Positions 27,739-35,895 are shown, counted from the stretch's first letter. The stretch: DNA of 64,000 bases from Terribacillus saccharophilus (GCA_900110015.1 FOCD01000001.1:978237-1042236), one strand, 5' to 3'. Notes: generated by a model not told the origin, from the letters alone. Translations and numbers: made by a program.

Positions 27739-28899
27739 ATGGAACATCTTATCAATCCGCGCGTTACAAACATACAAATCTCCGGCATTCGCCGCTTTTA
27801 CAATCTTGTTGCAGATAAAGAGGATATGATTAGTCTGACGATTGGTCAACCTGACTTCCCTACCCCGCTTCATGTTAAGGAAGCAGGAATCGAGGCCATA
27901 CGTTCTGACAAGACGACGTATACACCAAATGCTGGTCTAATGCCTTTACGTCAGGCAATCAGTGATTTTTACACAAAATATGCTCCCGTCTACCGCCCGT
28001 CCGAAGAAATCATCGTAACTGTTGGGGCATCACAAGCTATTGATATTACACTGCGGACTATCCTGCAGCTAGAAGATGAAGTGATTTTACCAGGTCCAGT
28101 TTATCCTGGTTATGAACCGCTTATCTCGCTGGCAGGAGGAAAACCAGTTTTGGCGGATACAACCGAAAATGGCTTTAAATTGACGGTATCCATATTAAAA
28201 CAATACATTACACCGAAGACGAAATGCGTGATTCTGCCGTATCCATCCAACCCAACTGGAGTAACACTTACATATGATGAATTGGAAGAGATTGCGGACT
28301 TTTTAGCTGACAAGGAAATATTCATATTATCAGACGAGATCTACAGTGAGTTGACGTACGATGATGCTCATGTATCGATTGCCAGTTTCCCGCAGGTTAG
28401 GGATAAAACGATCATTATTAACGGCTTGAGTAAATCCCATTCCATGACCGGCTGGCGAATCGGATTTACTTTGGCACCCGCATGGCTGAGTACGCATATG
28501 CTCAAAGTCCATCAATACAACGCTACTTGCGCTACTTCTGTCAGTCAGTACGCTGCAATTGAAGCGTTGACGAATGGACTGGAAGATCCAGTTGACATGC
28601 GTGAAGCATATCGTGCACGCAGGGACTACTGCTTGGAGCGCTTAGAAAACATGGGATTGACTGTCGAGAAGCCAAATGGGGCATTTTACATTTTCCCAAA
28701 ATTCTCGATCAAAGAAATGACTTCATTGGAACTTGGTTTGGCATTAGTGGATAAAGTAGGTCTTGCTATCGTACCAGGAGATGCATTTTCTCATCTTGGT
28801 GAAGGATATATGCGGATTTCCTATGCTTACAGCATGGAGCTGCTCCAAGAAGGTATGGACCGACTGGAACGTTTCCTGTCTTCTAATACATTGGCATAA
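27739..28899 (+). CDS. patA: N-acetyl-LL-diaminopimelate aminotransferase
   Basis: A fold-type I PLP aminotransferase of 386 residues. The PLP lysine is Lys232 in NGLSKSHSMTGWR; the PNPTGV motif and the C-terminal RISYA Arg that binds the substrate carboxylate are present. The sequence fits PatA, which transaminates N-acetyl-2-amino-6-ketopimelate in the acetyl DAP pathway with DapH and DapL. ATG 27739 has GGAGG 7 bp upstream; an earlier in-frame start at 27697 lacks an RBS. A strong terminator follows. Confidence 0.9.
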   Translation: MEHLINPRVTNIQISGIRRFYNLVADKEDMISLTIGQPDFPTPLHVKEAGIEAIRSDKTTYTPNAGLMPLRQAISDFYTKYAPVYRPSEEIIVTVGASQAIDITLRTILQLEDEVILPGPVYPGYEPLISLAGGKPVLADTTENGFKLTVSILKQYITPKTKCVILPYPSNPTGVTLTYDELEEIADFLADKEIFILSDEIYSELTYDDAHVSIASFPQVRDKTIIINGLSKSHSMTGWRIGFTLAPAWLSTHMLKVHQYNATCATSVSQYAAIEALTNGLEDPVDMREAYRARRDYCLERLENMGLTVEKPNGAFYIFPKFSIKEMTSLELGLALVDKVGLAIVPGDAFSHLGEGYMRISYAYSMELLQEGMDRLERFLSSNTLA

Positions 28900-28937
28900 G
28901 AAAAAGGACAGGTCGGGGTACCTGTCCTTTTTTATAT
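28899..28937. terminator. Bidirectional terminator patA / Spo0E-like gene
   Basis: AAAAAGGACAGGT/ACCTGTCCTTTTTT stem with a short loop. Confidence 0.9.
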
Positions 28938-29138
28938 CTTTCTTTTAGCTTCATATAAATTCAGCAGCTTGTCCAATTCCTGACTTTTCGCAATCGATTC
29001 ACTGCTTGTAAATCCTTTTTCAAATGCTACTTCTGCCATTTGCTCACGCAGTACCTCAATCTGCTGCGTCAGCCTGTTAAGATTAATTAGTTTGTTGGAG
29101 TGCTGCAGACAATATCTGGCGTGTTCAGGCAATATCAT
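28932..29138 (-). CDS. Spo0E-like aspartyl phosphatase
   Basis: A 68-residue two-helix protein. Helix 1 is IEVLREQMAEVAFEKGF and helix 2 carries SQELDKLLNLY, which contains the SxxxD signature of the Spo0E family. Such proteins dephosphorylate Spo0A~P and delay sporulation, or act on other response regulators. The start is ATG 29138, since GGTGATC, complementary to the 16S tail, ends 2 bp upstream; the upstream ATG at 29159 lacks an RBS. Confidence 0.7.
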   Translation of the reverse strand: MILPEHARYCLQHSNKLINLNRLTQQIEVLREQMAEVAFEKGFTSSESIAKSQELDKLLNLYEAKRKI

Positions 29139-29391
29139 TTGATCACCATTATCCCTCATTAGTTACAAATCTTTTCCATTACTTATCATGCCAAAAGATC
29201 GAATGAAAGTAAAGTTTAACAAGCACTTTTCACACTTTTTACATAAGTAATGACAAGCTTCGTCCTTCTTTCCTATCATTCGCTAAAAGCTGACGGAACC
29301 AAATTAGATCACTATCCATAAGTGTGTGTTGTCGTCGCTGCGCTAAATAACACGCGAAGGAATTAGTATTTGAAAATGGGCTAACGTCTAT

Positions 29392-29419
29392 ACCTCTTTA
29401 CGCTCTGCGCCATATAGTA
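29392..29419 (+). promoter_or_regulatory. Sigma-K-like promoter of the YjcZ-type gene
   Basis: ACC (29392-29394) and CATATAGTA (29411-29419) with a 16-bp spacer fit the sigma-K consensus (AC; CATAnnnTA). The start codon follows about 30 bp later. This suggests expression in the mother cell late in sporulation. Confidence 0.5.
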
Positions 29420-29447
29420 AGGTGTAAGCTTTAGGAGGTGAAACAGA

Positions 29448-29606
29448 ATGGGTTACGGATTCGGCGGTTTCGGCGGAGGCAGTTACGGTGGTGACAACTA
29501 CGGCGGAGGTTATGATTGCGGTTGCAACAACAAAGGCAACGGCTTTGCTTTGATCGTAGTACTTTTCATCTTGTTGATTATTGTTGGTGCAGCGTTCTAC
29601 TGCTAA
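29448..29606 (+). CDS. YjcZ-family sporulation-associated peptide
   Basis: A 52-residue protein with a Gly/Tyr-rich N-terminal half (repeats of GG with Tyr, Ser, Asp), a CGC pair, and a C-terminal hydrophobic helix FALIVVLFILLIIVG typical of the YjcZ family. AGGAGGTGA stands 8-12 bp before ATG 29448. Family members are linked to spores or coats; the sigma-K-like promoter upstream agrees. It is the last chromosomal gene before the integrated element and is followed by its own terminator. Confidence 0.8.
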   Translation: MGYGFGGFGGGSYGGDNYGGGYDCGCNNKGNGFALIVVLFILLIIVGAAFYC

Positions 29607-29636
29607 TAACGAGGATAGCTCGTAAATAGTAGCATT

Positions 29637-29681
29637 AAAAACCCTAGAAGCGTTGTTATTACAGCGTTCCTGGGGTTTTTC
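29637..29681 (+). terminator. Terminator of the YjcZ-type gene
   Basis: AAAAACCC pairs with GGGGTTTTT and AAGCG/CGTTC-like inner bases extend the stem; T tract on the plus strand. Confidence 0.8.
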
Positions 29682-29716
29682 TGTTTTATCGACTTATTAT
29701 TAGAATATATTAAATA

Positions 29717-29739
29717 CCCCCAAAATGGGGGAGGTTTTT
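29717..29739. repeat. Candidate left attachment site of the element
   Basis: TGGGGGAGGTTTTT (29726-29739) is identical to 50633-50646. Together with the preceding CCCCCAAAA it forms a terminator-like hairpin CCCCC/GGGGG followed by a T run. The repeat borders the region holding phage genes. Confidence 0.5.
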
Positions 29740-29751
29740 GGGGGAGGCATT

Positions 29752-29853
29752 TTGGAATTAATAATTGCGTGGGCAGCAGCTATATCAATCATCATTACGC
29801 TTCTTATGGGAAGCGTTTTTATTTCTCTCTTTTTCCCTTCTCAATTCATCTAA
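29752..29853 (+). CDS. Hydrophobic 33-aa peptide (candidate sORF)
   Basis: A TTG-started frame placed 4 bp after GGGGGAGG encodes MELIIAWAAAISIIITLLMG followed by a short aromatic tail: a single predicted membrane helix. It is antisense to the 3' end of the gene at 29785-30012 and contains a hairpin (ACGCTTC/GAAGCGT). Size and profile resemble type I toxin peptides, but no antisense RNA promoter was identified. It could be a chance product of antisense charged codons. Confidence 0.25.
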   Translation: MELIIAWAAAISIIITLLMGSVFISLFFPSQFI

Positions 29854-30012
29854 CACTACTTCTGCAAATACTCTGTGTAATGTATCAATCTCTTCCTGTG
29901 TATCTTCCTTGATGGGAACTTGAAGTAATATTATTCCGTGCTTACCTTCGATTTCGTACTCCTTAAAATGTATACCCTTTTCTTCAATAATTTTATATTT
30001 GTTCCAATCCAT
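29785..30012 (-). CDS. Hypothetical protein (75 aa)
   Basis: A small charged protein with an N-terminal beta-rich part (YKIIEEKGIHFKEYEIEGKHGIILLQVP) and a long, strongly charged C-terminal helix. GAGGTGAGG lies before ATG 30012. No family recognised. It is the leftmost gene of the integrated element and lies behind a terminator, so it probably has its own promoter. Confidence 0.5.
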   Translation of the reverse strand: MDWNKYKIIEEKGIHFKEYEIEGKHGIILLQVPIKEDTQEEIDTLHRVFAEVVLDELRREKERNKNASHKKRNDD

Positions 30013-30085
30013 TGGTCCTCACCTCAAGTAATTGCATACTTCTATTCATATCCAACATAAGGTGAAATTAACAATGAGATCACAA

Positions 30086-30115
30086 GAAAAAGCACCCCAG
30101 ATGGGATGCCTTGAT
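30086..30115 (-). terminator. Terminator after the 133-aa hypothetical gene
   Basis: On the minus strand GGCATCCC/GGGGTGC with a T run after it. Confidence 0.6.
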
Positions 30116-30517
30116 TCATTCCGGAAAATTATCGTAAAGACTTTTTTCCACCACTTTATTTTTTAATTCTAGGCCAGGTATTTTTTCGCGAACCTTTTTT
30201 ATATAGTCTTCATGGGTTATAAGACCATTTTCTATGAGAATATCTCTAATGGCATGTATTTGTATCAAATGTCTCATTCTTCGCTCAAGATCATCATCAG
30301 GTAATTTGTTTAGTTCTTTAACTCTCAAAGGATTGATATAACTGTTGAACGAGTAGTTTTTGCCATATTTCTTATTTATCGCATTAACAATTAGTCTTGT
30401 ACTTTCGGAAATAGGCATTTCATCTTCAGTTATTCCTTCAACATCTAATCTAATTTCAAAATCAATTTGATCTTCGCTTCTTAAATCGCTTTTTATCTTT
30501 CCGTGTACTAAAATCAT
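30116..30517 (-). CDS. Hypothetical phage-region protein (133 aa)
   Basis: A soluble protein with an N-terminal beta-strand part (MILVHGKIKSDLRSEDQIDFEIRL) and a helical C-terminal half with LERRMRHLIQIHAIRDILIENGLI. No motif or family recognised. AGGAGG-type RBS precedes ATG 30517. It forms an operon with the gene at 30536-30799 (18-bp gap). Confidence 0.55.
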   Translation of the reverse strand: MILVHGKIKSDLRSEDQIDFEIRLDVEGITEDEMPISESTRLIVNAINKKYGKNYSFNSYINPLRVKELNKLPDDDLERRMRHLIQIHAIRDILIENGLITHEDYIKKVREKIPGLELKNKVVEKSLYDNFPE

Positions 30518-30535
30518 TTAAACTCCTCCTTTACC

Positions 30536-30799
30536 CTAGATATCGAAGTGATTTTTAACATTTGCTTTGGTTGTCAGAAACTCGGAATCCGTTGCAATCT
30601 TATAAAGTAGATCGTTTATTTCTTTTCTAAGTTCCACAACATTATGAGCTAATGATCCATACATTTTTGATTGAGGATGTAAATCAGTTATAAGACCGTT
30701 TTCCATACCATTTAGTCTATACCTTATCTCTGATAGCTCCTGGCTATATGTAGCTTTTACTTGATTTACAATCTCTTCTCTATTTTCTTTTTCACTCAA
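30536..30799 (-). CDS. Hypothetical helical protein (87 aa)
   Basis: A small, mostly helical protein that could form a coiled coil (ELSEIRYRLNGMENG; NVVELRKEINDLLYKI). The start is TTG 30799 with GGAGG 8 bp upstream. No family recognised; phage-accessory in context. Confidence 0.5.
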   Translation of the reverse strand: MSEKENREEIVNQVKATYSQELSEIRYRLNGMENGLITDLHPQSKMYGSLAHNVVELRKEINDLLYKIATDSEFLTTKANVKNHFDI

Positions 30800-30932
30800 T
30801 TTAAATACCTCCTCCTACCTATTACGCCTATATTCGACATAAAAAGAGGATATTCCTTTCGAACTCAGTGTTTAATTTATACGACTTACTCCCTTACTAC
30901 AACTAGTACTATTAATAGTTTTATCTTCCATT

Positions 30933-31186
30933 CTACTCTAACCAGTTAAGCAAGAATCGCCGCGTCTTCTCAGCTGGGAAATAACATTTGGCGCCAATCT
31001 TGTACTTCGGAGAATACGTTTAAAAGAAAAATTCCTTTTGAATACTTGGCCAACTCATGCATGTGCGTCTCTCTAATTCTCTTCAGTCCCAGAAGAGAAG
31101 TTCCTGGTTCATCTTCTTTAGGTGTTCCTCTACCTTCTCTAGAGTGAGTTACGCACTTGTTTTTCGTCGATACTAACTTCGATCAT
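30933..31186 (-). pseudogene. DNA-binding (excisionase/DUF771-like) phage protein, decayed
   Basis: An ATG at 31186 with GAGGTGA upstream opens MIEVSIDEKQVRNS and stops at once. Shifting one base restores VEEHLKKMNQELLFWD, then TGA, then RELERRTCMSWPSIQKEFFF, then TAA, then YKIGAKCYFPAEKTRRFLLNWLE and the final stop. The combined sequence looks like the small helix-turn-helix phage proteins with an ELxFWD..EL.RRT.MSW.SIQ pattern. One frameshift and two stops make it a pseudogene. Confidence 0.65.
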
Positions 31187-31216
31187 TTAATGTCACCTCA
31201 TTTTAGTTACAAATAT

Positions 31217-31891
31217 TTATGTTTCTTGATAGTATCCGATGGCCATTTCTCTTTTCATTTGCCTTCTGAGATTTTGATGTACTATATCAACATAAGTTTC
31301 ATCGAAGTCTTCTTCGCGAAATATTGAATTTGTTATACTAAAGAATTTACGAGATAGATCTGCTACCTCAGAGCTAAAATATAGTTCATTTTGAGTTATG
31401 TAATTCTCTGCATCTCTCAAGGAATTAATCGCTATGTCCCTATACTTTTTTAAAACAAGTGAGTAAGCTGTAGTCTTCTTTGTCCGAAAATCTAAATCTA
31501 ACTCTGCTAGCTTGTCAATGTCTCCTTCCGCCATATCATATTTCAACATATAACTCACTAAGCTTAAGACATTTTGATCTCTTTCTTTAAGATAGTCGTT
31601 AATGTTAACTACATCCGTGGCTTTCACTACAGATGAATGAGCAACTTGTAGTAATCTATAAATTTCGCTATATTTTTCATGTCTTTTAGAACTATAAAGC
31701 CCAAAATCATGAATCTTTCGTTGAAGATCATGCTCTGTCTCTCTTGCCATTTTATTTAACTCATTTTTGTAATTGCTCAAACTTTTCTGTGTCAGCAGAT
31801 TAATATATGCCTGGATACCCTGCTTACCCAAAAAGGTGATAAGAGCAATTGCTATAGTAGTACCTCCAATTAATTGAAGAATTTCCTCCAC
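31217..31891 (-). CDS. Membrane-anchored helical protein of unknown function (224 aa)
   Basis: One N-terminal hydrophobic helix (about 4-22: LQLIGGTTIAIALITFLG) is followed by about 200 residues of charged helical sequence, predicted cytoplasmic. Start GTG 31891 after a G-rich Shine-Dalgarno (GGGGGGGAG). The layout, an N-terminal anchor and a soluble helical domain in a prophage arm, is seen in some superinfection-exclusion or abortive proteins, but no family is recognised and function is unknown. Confidence 0.55.
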   Translation of the reverse strand: MEEILQLIGGTTIAIALITFLGKQGIQAYINLLTQKSLSNYKNELNKMARETEHDLQRKIHDFGLYSSKRHEKYSEIYRLLQVAHSSVVKATDVVNINDYLKERDQNVLSLVSYMLKYDMAEGDIDKLAELDLDFRTKKTTAYSLVLKKYRDIAINSLRDAENYITQNELYFSSEVADLSRKFFSITNSIFREEDFDETYVDIVHQNLRRQMKREMAIGYYQET

Positions 31892-32021
31892 GATTCTCCC
31901 CCCCCTTTATGGATTAATTATACAATATTTTCAAAATGTCTTTTCTTGGGATAGAAGAAATTTATTGATTTGGCGAAAGAGAAAGGAACCTCTTCTCTAA
32001 TAATCTCGCTAAAAATCTCCA

Positions 32022-32053
32022 TAAAAAAATTCCCTCCAAGCAAGAGGGAACAG
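32022..32053 (-). terminator. Terminator in the phage remnant
   Basis: Minus-strand stem TTCCCTC/GAGGGAA followed by TTTTTTT. Confidence 0.7.
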
Positions 32054-32058
32054 CTCTA

Positions 32059-32160
32059 TTATTTAAAAAGTTTTCTAGAAAGCTTACCAGTAGCCTTGCC
32101 ATAAATCCCGCGACCAAAACGTTTACCAGTTGCTTCGGGTCCTTTGTTTATAGCCTTCAT
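32059..32160 (-). pseudogene. Possible 3' remnant of a phage gene
   Basis: A short frame encodes MKAINKGPEATGKRFGRGIY and 13 further residues, basic and Gly-rich, ending just before a terminator. It has no RBS and an in-frame stop shortly upstream, so it looks like the tail of a lost gene. The rest of the gap 31892-32229 shows no other coding signal. Confidence 0.35.
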
Positions 32161-32229
32161 GTCATTGGAAATCTTCAACACAGTGTAAAGAAATCACTTA
32201 AAGCCTACGTTATTCCCCTCCATCGTTGT

Positions 32230-32865
32230 TTAATTGTTGTCATCTCTATAATCAGCAACAAATAGTACATATCTGTAGAGTAAGCTTGCATTTCTTAAAG
32301 AAGTAACTAGAGCGAACAGTATTGCTGATAGCCATCCTATCCCGATAATGACTAATATGATTCTAGCATTGATGCCAGTTAAGATATCGAATTCACTCAG
32401 ATTTGGAATATATTTAGAAACCATGACTAACAGGATACCAAAAAAGATAATAATTAATTCATAAACTATTGAGAAAGAGAAGAACACAACAATTTGTTTT
32501 AAAACTGTACCACCCTGATCACTACTACCCTCTAGTTTCTTTTTTGTAAGAAATTTAAGCACTTTATTATTACTAGCTGCAATTATAGATAAACAGGTAG
32601 TATTAAATCCTGCTAGAATAGCAATAACATTAACCGATACATTATTTATGTCTAAAATCGAATTATATATCGTAGTGTTTTTCTCTTCAAGAATTGCCAT
32701 TAATACAAACAATAAGGTTGATATAGCGATCGGTACTAATAAATATAATCTCCACTCAGCTTTTGTTGTATATAATTTATAATTGGAGAAGATTTCCTTG
32801 AAATCTCTATTCAATTTATTAGTATCATCGACTTCAACTGTCCTCCTTACCGTCTTCCTCTTCAT
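32230..32865 (-). CDS. Four-helix membrane protein of a two-gene module
   Basis: A 211-residue protein with four hydrophobic helices at about 41-60, 76-97, 126-150 and 168-190, a basic N-terminal tail and a charged linker between helices 2 and 3. Its ATG (32865) lies inside the preceding gene and is preceded by GGAG; the two frames overlap by 32 bp, so the proteins are probably made together. No family is recognised. A soluble protein plus a 4-TM partner in a prophage recalls RexAB and Kiwa in layout only. Confidence 0.6.
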   Translation of the reverse strand: MKRKTVRRTVEVDDTNKLNRDFKEIFSNYKLYTTKAEWRLYLLVPIAISTLLFVLMAILEEKNTTIYNSILDINNVSVNVIAILAGFNTTCLSIIAASNNKVLKFLTKKKLEGSSDQGGTVLKQIVVFFSFSIVYELIIIFFGILLVMVSKYIPNLSEFDILTGINARIILVIIGIGWLSAILFALVTSLRNASLLYRYVLFVADYRDDNN

Positions 32866-33895
32866 TCAAATTCACTCCTGTAAACTGTTCTATGCCTCTC
32901 TTATATTCAAGAGGATTATCGTGTTTGGCGATATAGACCATCTGTTCAATAAGATCACTTACAGAAGGTATACCCCCTTCACTATGTTCTACACTAACAT
33001 CAAAAGCACGTTGAATATTCTCGAGTTCTATCGTTCTGGTTCTTCCGGACTGTAGTCTTCCACTTGCACCGAAACCATCAACGTCGTCATATTCATTGTT
33101 TTTATTTGGTGCAAGTGCATCATAATTTTGAGCTTCGAAAAGCTTTTTAAAGAACTTTTCTACATGTCTTACTGACCCTCCACGCAAAGTATTTTCGAAT
33201 GATACTTTAACGCGGGTTACACCTTTCATACCCTCTTTATCAGCTTTTTGATACTGATACATAAAATTGGATGCCTCATTATTTTTGTTATCGTCTTGAT
33301 TAATATCTTTGTAATAATATGCATCCTTTATACTTGCAAAATCTTTTATATCTTCAAAAAATGTTTTGGGCGGAAGACTCTTTACACTAACGAAATTGTT
33401 CTTATGTATTTTATTAGGAGAAAACTGTTTATTAAATTGTTCTATATAATCGTATATTAATCCTTTATGATATTTGAGGAAACCAAGAATTAATTGCCTT
33501 CTAGCCACTCCTTCTGAATCCTTCTCAACAAGTAAGAGACCAGTCGCTTTATCGATAATAAAATTAACCTGACTCAATACTCCTTGGTTTTTACCTTTTA
33601 GCCCTGCTTCTGTCTGATCAGGGATGTCTATAATCTTTTGCTCTTTACCATAGCGAGCAGTACTAAATACTCCTTCCACCAGGTCGCTGTCATCTGAATC
33701 TTTGTAGGATAATAAATTTATAGATTTATTTTTCTTCTTATTTTTAAAAGCCCTCTCTTTTATTGGCACCTCTAAAATCTTTTTTAGTAAAGTGTCTAAT
33801 AGTTCAAAATCAAATCTATCTTCTTTCACACTATTTCCTGTAAATTTGGTTGTCCAAAGTTCATAACCAAATACTATAACTGGTTGCTTAGCCAT
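32834..33895 (-). CDS. Soluble partner protein of a two-gene module (353 aa)
   Basis: No signal or membrane helix. The N-terminus VIVFGYELWTTKF is followed by a predicted alpha/beta domain, a segment with ARYGKEQKIIDIPDQ, a predicted beta-hairpin core (NFIIDKATGLLLVEK), and an acidic C-terminal tail. AAGGAG lies 6 bp before ATG 33895. The frame overlaps the membrane gene by 32 bp. I cannot assign a family with confidence; the layout suggests a cytoplasmic sensor or effector acting with the membrane partner. Confidence 0.6.
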   Translation of the reverse strand: MAKQPVIVFGYELWTTKFTGNSVKEDRFDFELLDTLLKKILEVPIKERAFKNKKKNKSINLLSYKDSDDSDLVEGVFSTARYGKEQKIIDIPDQTEAGLKGKNQGVLSQVNFIIDKATGLLLVEKDSEGVARRQLILGFLKYHKGLIYDYIEQFNKQFSPNKIHKNNFVSVKSLPPKTFFEDIKDFASIKDAYYYKDINQDDNKNNEASNFMYQYQKADKEGMKGVTRVKVSFENTLRGGSVRHVEKFFKKLFEAQNYDALAPNKNNEYDDVDGFGASGRLQSGRTRTIELENIQRAFDVSVEHSEGGIPSVSDLIEQMVYIAKHDNPLEYKRGIEQFTGVNLNEEEDGKEDS

Positions 33896-34004
33896 ATTTC
33901 GCTCCTTAGTTGTATTTTAAATCTTTTACATTTATAGGTACATCTAACCAGTATAGTATCACAAAAAATGTTTTATTTGGAAAATTACTTTATATCTAAT
34001 GAAA

Positions 34005-34045
34005 AAAAGCAAAGGAACTAAACGCTTTTAGTCTCTTTGCTATAC
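34005..34045. terminator. Terminator after the tape-measure fragment
   Basis: AGCAAAG..ACTAAA/TTTAGT..CTTTGCT with a CGCT loop; flanking A run. Confidence 0.75.
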
Positions 34046-34055
34046 TTTATGGTTA

Positions 34056-34796
34056 TTAGATCAAGTTGGGAGCATAACGTCCAACTCTTCCTTGCTTTCT
34101 ATTCTGAATTGCTGTTATCGGCTTTTCTAATATCCGCGCTAACTTCTTATCATCAAAATTAACGTCGAACTCTGCAGAAGCTAGTAGATCAAATATATCT
34201 TTTAATACAGACAAAATTTCACTTGAGTTGTCTGTTGTATCAATTGTTCCTCCAGTCGTATTGGGTAACTGATTCGGGCGCTTGTTTCCAGTGATCTCTC
34301 TGCCGGCAAGTGCAAGCAGCTTCATTGCTTCAGTTCGTCTGCGCGGATCAGTAGGTATCACCCATTCCGGATGACCTTCCTCAGACACTTCATATAAGCC
34401 ATGTTGAGCAACCCGCGTTCCAGTAGCGTATCCAACATACGGCCGCCCTTGTGCCAGAGCCTTGGTACCTGGAACATTGTACACATTACCGTATCTGAAC
34501 TTGATGTAATTGATAGCTGCTGCATTGTGAATCGGGTTCATAATATCGTTCCATCCTCTGGCCTTGAATGCATTAAATGTAGGTCCAATCGTCTGCATGA
34601 GACCCATGGAAGGAATACCCCGTTTCCAGTTAATATTCCATTTATTTATAGTAGATGGACCGGTTCGTCCACCAGATTCTCTCATTGCAATTGTTGTCAA
34701 TGGGCCAAGTTATAAAGAGAGAACAACAGTCCTTGCAATAGCAGCAGATATCTTGCTCTTAACATTGCCTTGCGCATTACTAACAAAAGCTCCTAA
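34056..34796 (-). pseudogene. Phage tail tape-measure protein, C-terminal fragment with SLT domain
   Basis: The readable part (34056-34700, 214 aa) starts within a lytic transglycosylase domain: AMRESGGRTG, NINWKRGIPSMGLMQTIGPTF and NAAAINYIKFRYG match the C-terminal murein-hydrolase domain of tape-measure proteins in Bacillus phages. An in-frame TAA at about 34713 separates it from 29 upstream codons (LNRLGAFVSNAQGN...) in the same frame, and further stops follow. The rest of the gene is missing. The fragment is the best evidence that a full phage once occupied this locus. Confidence 0.7.
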
Positions 34797-34890
34797 TCTG
34801 TTTAGCTTAGCTAATCATCTTTAAATAAAATTACAATCTTAAGTGTCTTAAAAGCTGTATTCTAATTACGTTTTTCCTCAAACACACTTT

Positions 34891-35829
34891 TTATATATTT
34901 ATTAAGATCAATCCAATAAACATAATAATCAGTCCAATAATTTGAATAGAGACTATTCGGTTCTTTTTTGATCTTAATAACCCAAAATGTTGCACTAGCA
35001 GGCTACCAGTTATCTGACCAGACAATTGTAAAATTACAGTTTGCCCAGTACCAAGCTTGTTTACAAGATAAATGTTAGTGAAAACATTTATCCCACCCAA
35101 AATGCCACCAAACCATATCCACCAAGGAGCAGATGGTTTAAATGCTTTTTTCATATGAGAATAGGTACGATCTTTTAAACCTACTATTATAATTAGTGTG
35201 ATAGATGCGACAAGGAAGTATACAAGGGAAGCTTTGGTATAGGAATTAAGCACATTTCCTAATTGCGCATTGATAGCTGTTTGCATAGGCATCGCAGTAC
35301 CAATTACAATACCAACAATACGCCAAGTCCATGGATTTCCTTTCTTTTCTTTTTTTGTTGATGAAGTTCGCCGACTATTACGAATTTCTTTTAACGCTAC
35401 AGCTAAAAATACTCCTAACAACAAGAAAAATATTCCGAGAATCCTGTTTATACCGAAAGGCTGTTGTGCTGAGTTGAACCAGCCAAAAGTGTCAATTAAC
35501 ATACTCATCGTTATCATACCTATGATTGGCATAACAGTGGTTTCCACGCTTCCTAGCTTAGGAAAGATTAGTATATTAGCTGTTAGAAAAACAGCGCCGC
35601 ACAACCCCCCGAACCATATCCAAGCGGGTTGGCTTCTAAACAGCTCTATCGGTATACCTATCGTTGAACCGATTGCTATTGTAATTATAGCCAAAAAAAT
35701 TAGACCAACTATAAATGAAACCATTGAAGATAGGACCGGAGACTTAACAATTTTCCGCAATTCCGAATTTATAGGTGTTTGCACTGATAAACCAGCACCA
35801 ATGATAATACCTAAGAGACTAGCAAACAT
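34891..35829 (-). CDS. DMT-family transporter with two DUF606 (YdcZ) halves
   Basis: A 312-residue membrane protein with about ten hydrophobic helices made of two homologous halves joined by a basic linker (RRTSSTKKEKKG). Each half has the pattern G..[AL]..Q..[IN]N..L and W.WFGG..G..[FN], for example WIWFGGLCGAVFL and WIWFGGILGGINVF, typical of YdcZ/DUF606 proteins. Most family members are single-domain pairs; here they are fused. Substrate unknown. ATG 35829 has AGGAG 7 bp upstream. It is the last gene of the cargo island. Confidence 0.8.
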   Translation of the reverse strand: MFASLLGIIIGAGLSVQTPINSELRKIVKSPVLSSMVSFIVGLIFLAIITIAIGSTIGIPIELFRSQPAWIWFGGLCGAVFLTANILIFPKLGSVETTVMPIIGMITMSMLIDTFGWFNSAQQPFGINRILGIFFLLLGVFLAVALKEIRNSRRTSSTKKEKKGNPWTWRIVGIVIGTAMPMQTAINAQLGNVLNSYTKASLVYFLVASITLIIIVGLKDRTYSHMKKAFKPSAPWWIWFGGILGGINVFTNIYLVNKLGTGQTVILQLSGQITGSLLVQHFGLLRSKKNRIVSIQIIGLIIMFIGLILINI

Positions 35830-35860
35830 ATACTCACTCCTTTTATTACCCGACATTATT

Positions 35861-35895
35861 AGGCCCTGACTAATACAGTGATTAGTCAGGGCTAT
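35861..35895. terminator. Hairpin between SDR and DMT genes
   Basis: GCCCTGACTAAT/ATTAGTCAGGGC perfect 12-bp stem; weak T tract, so termination may be partial. Confidence 0.55.
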
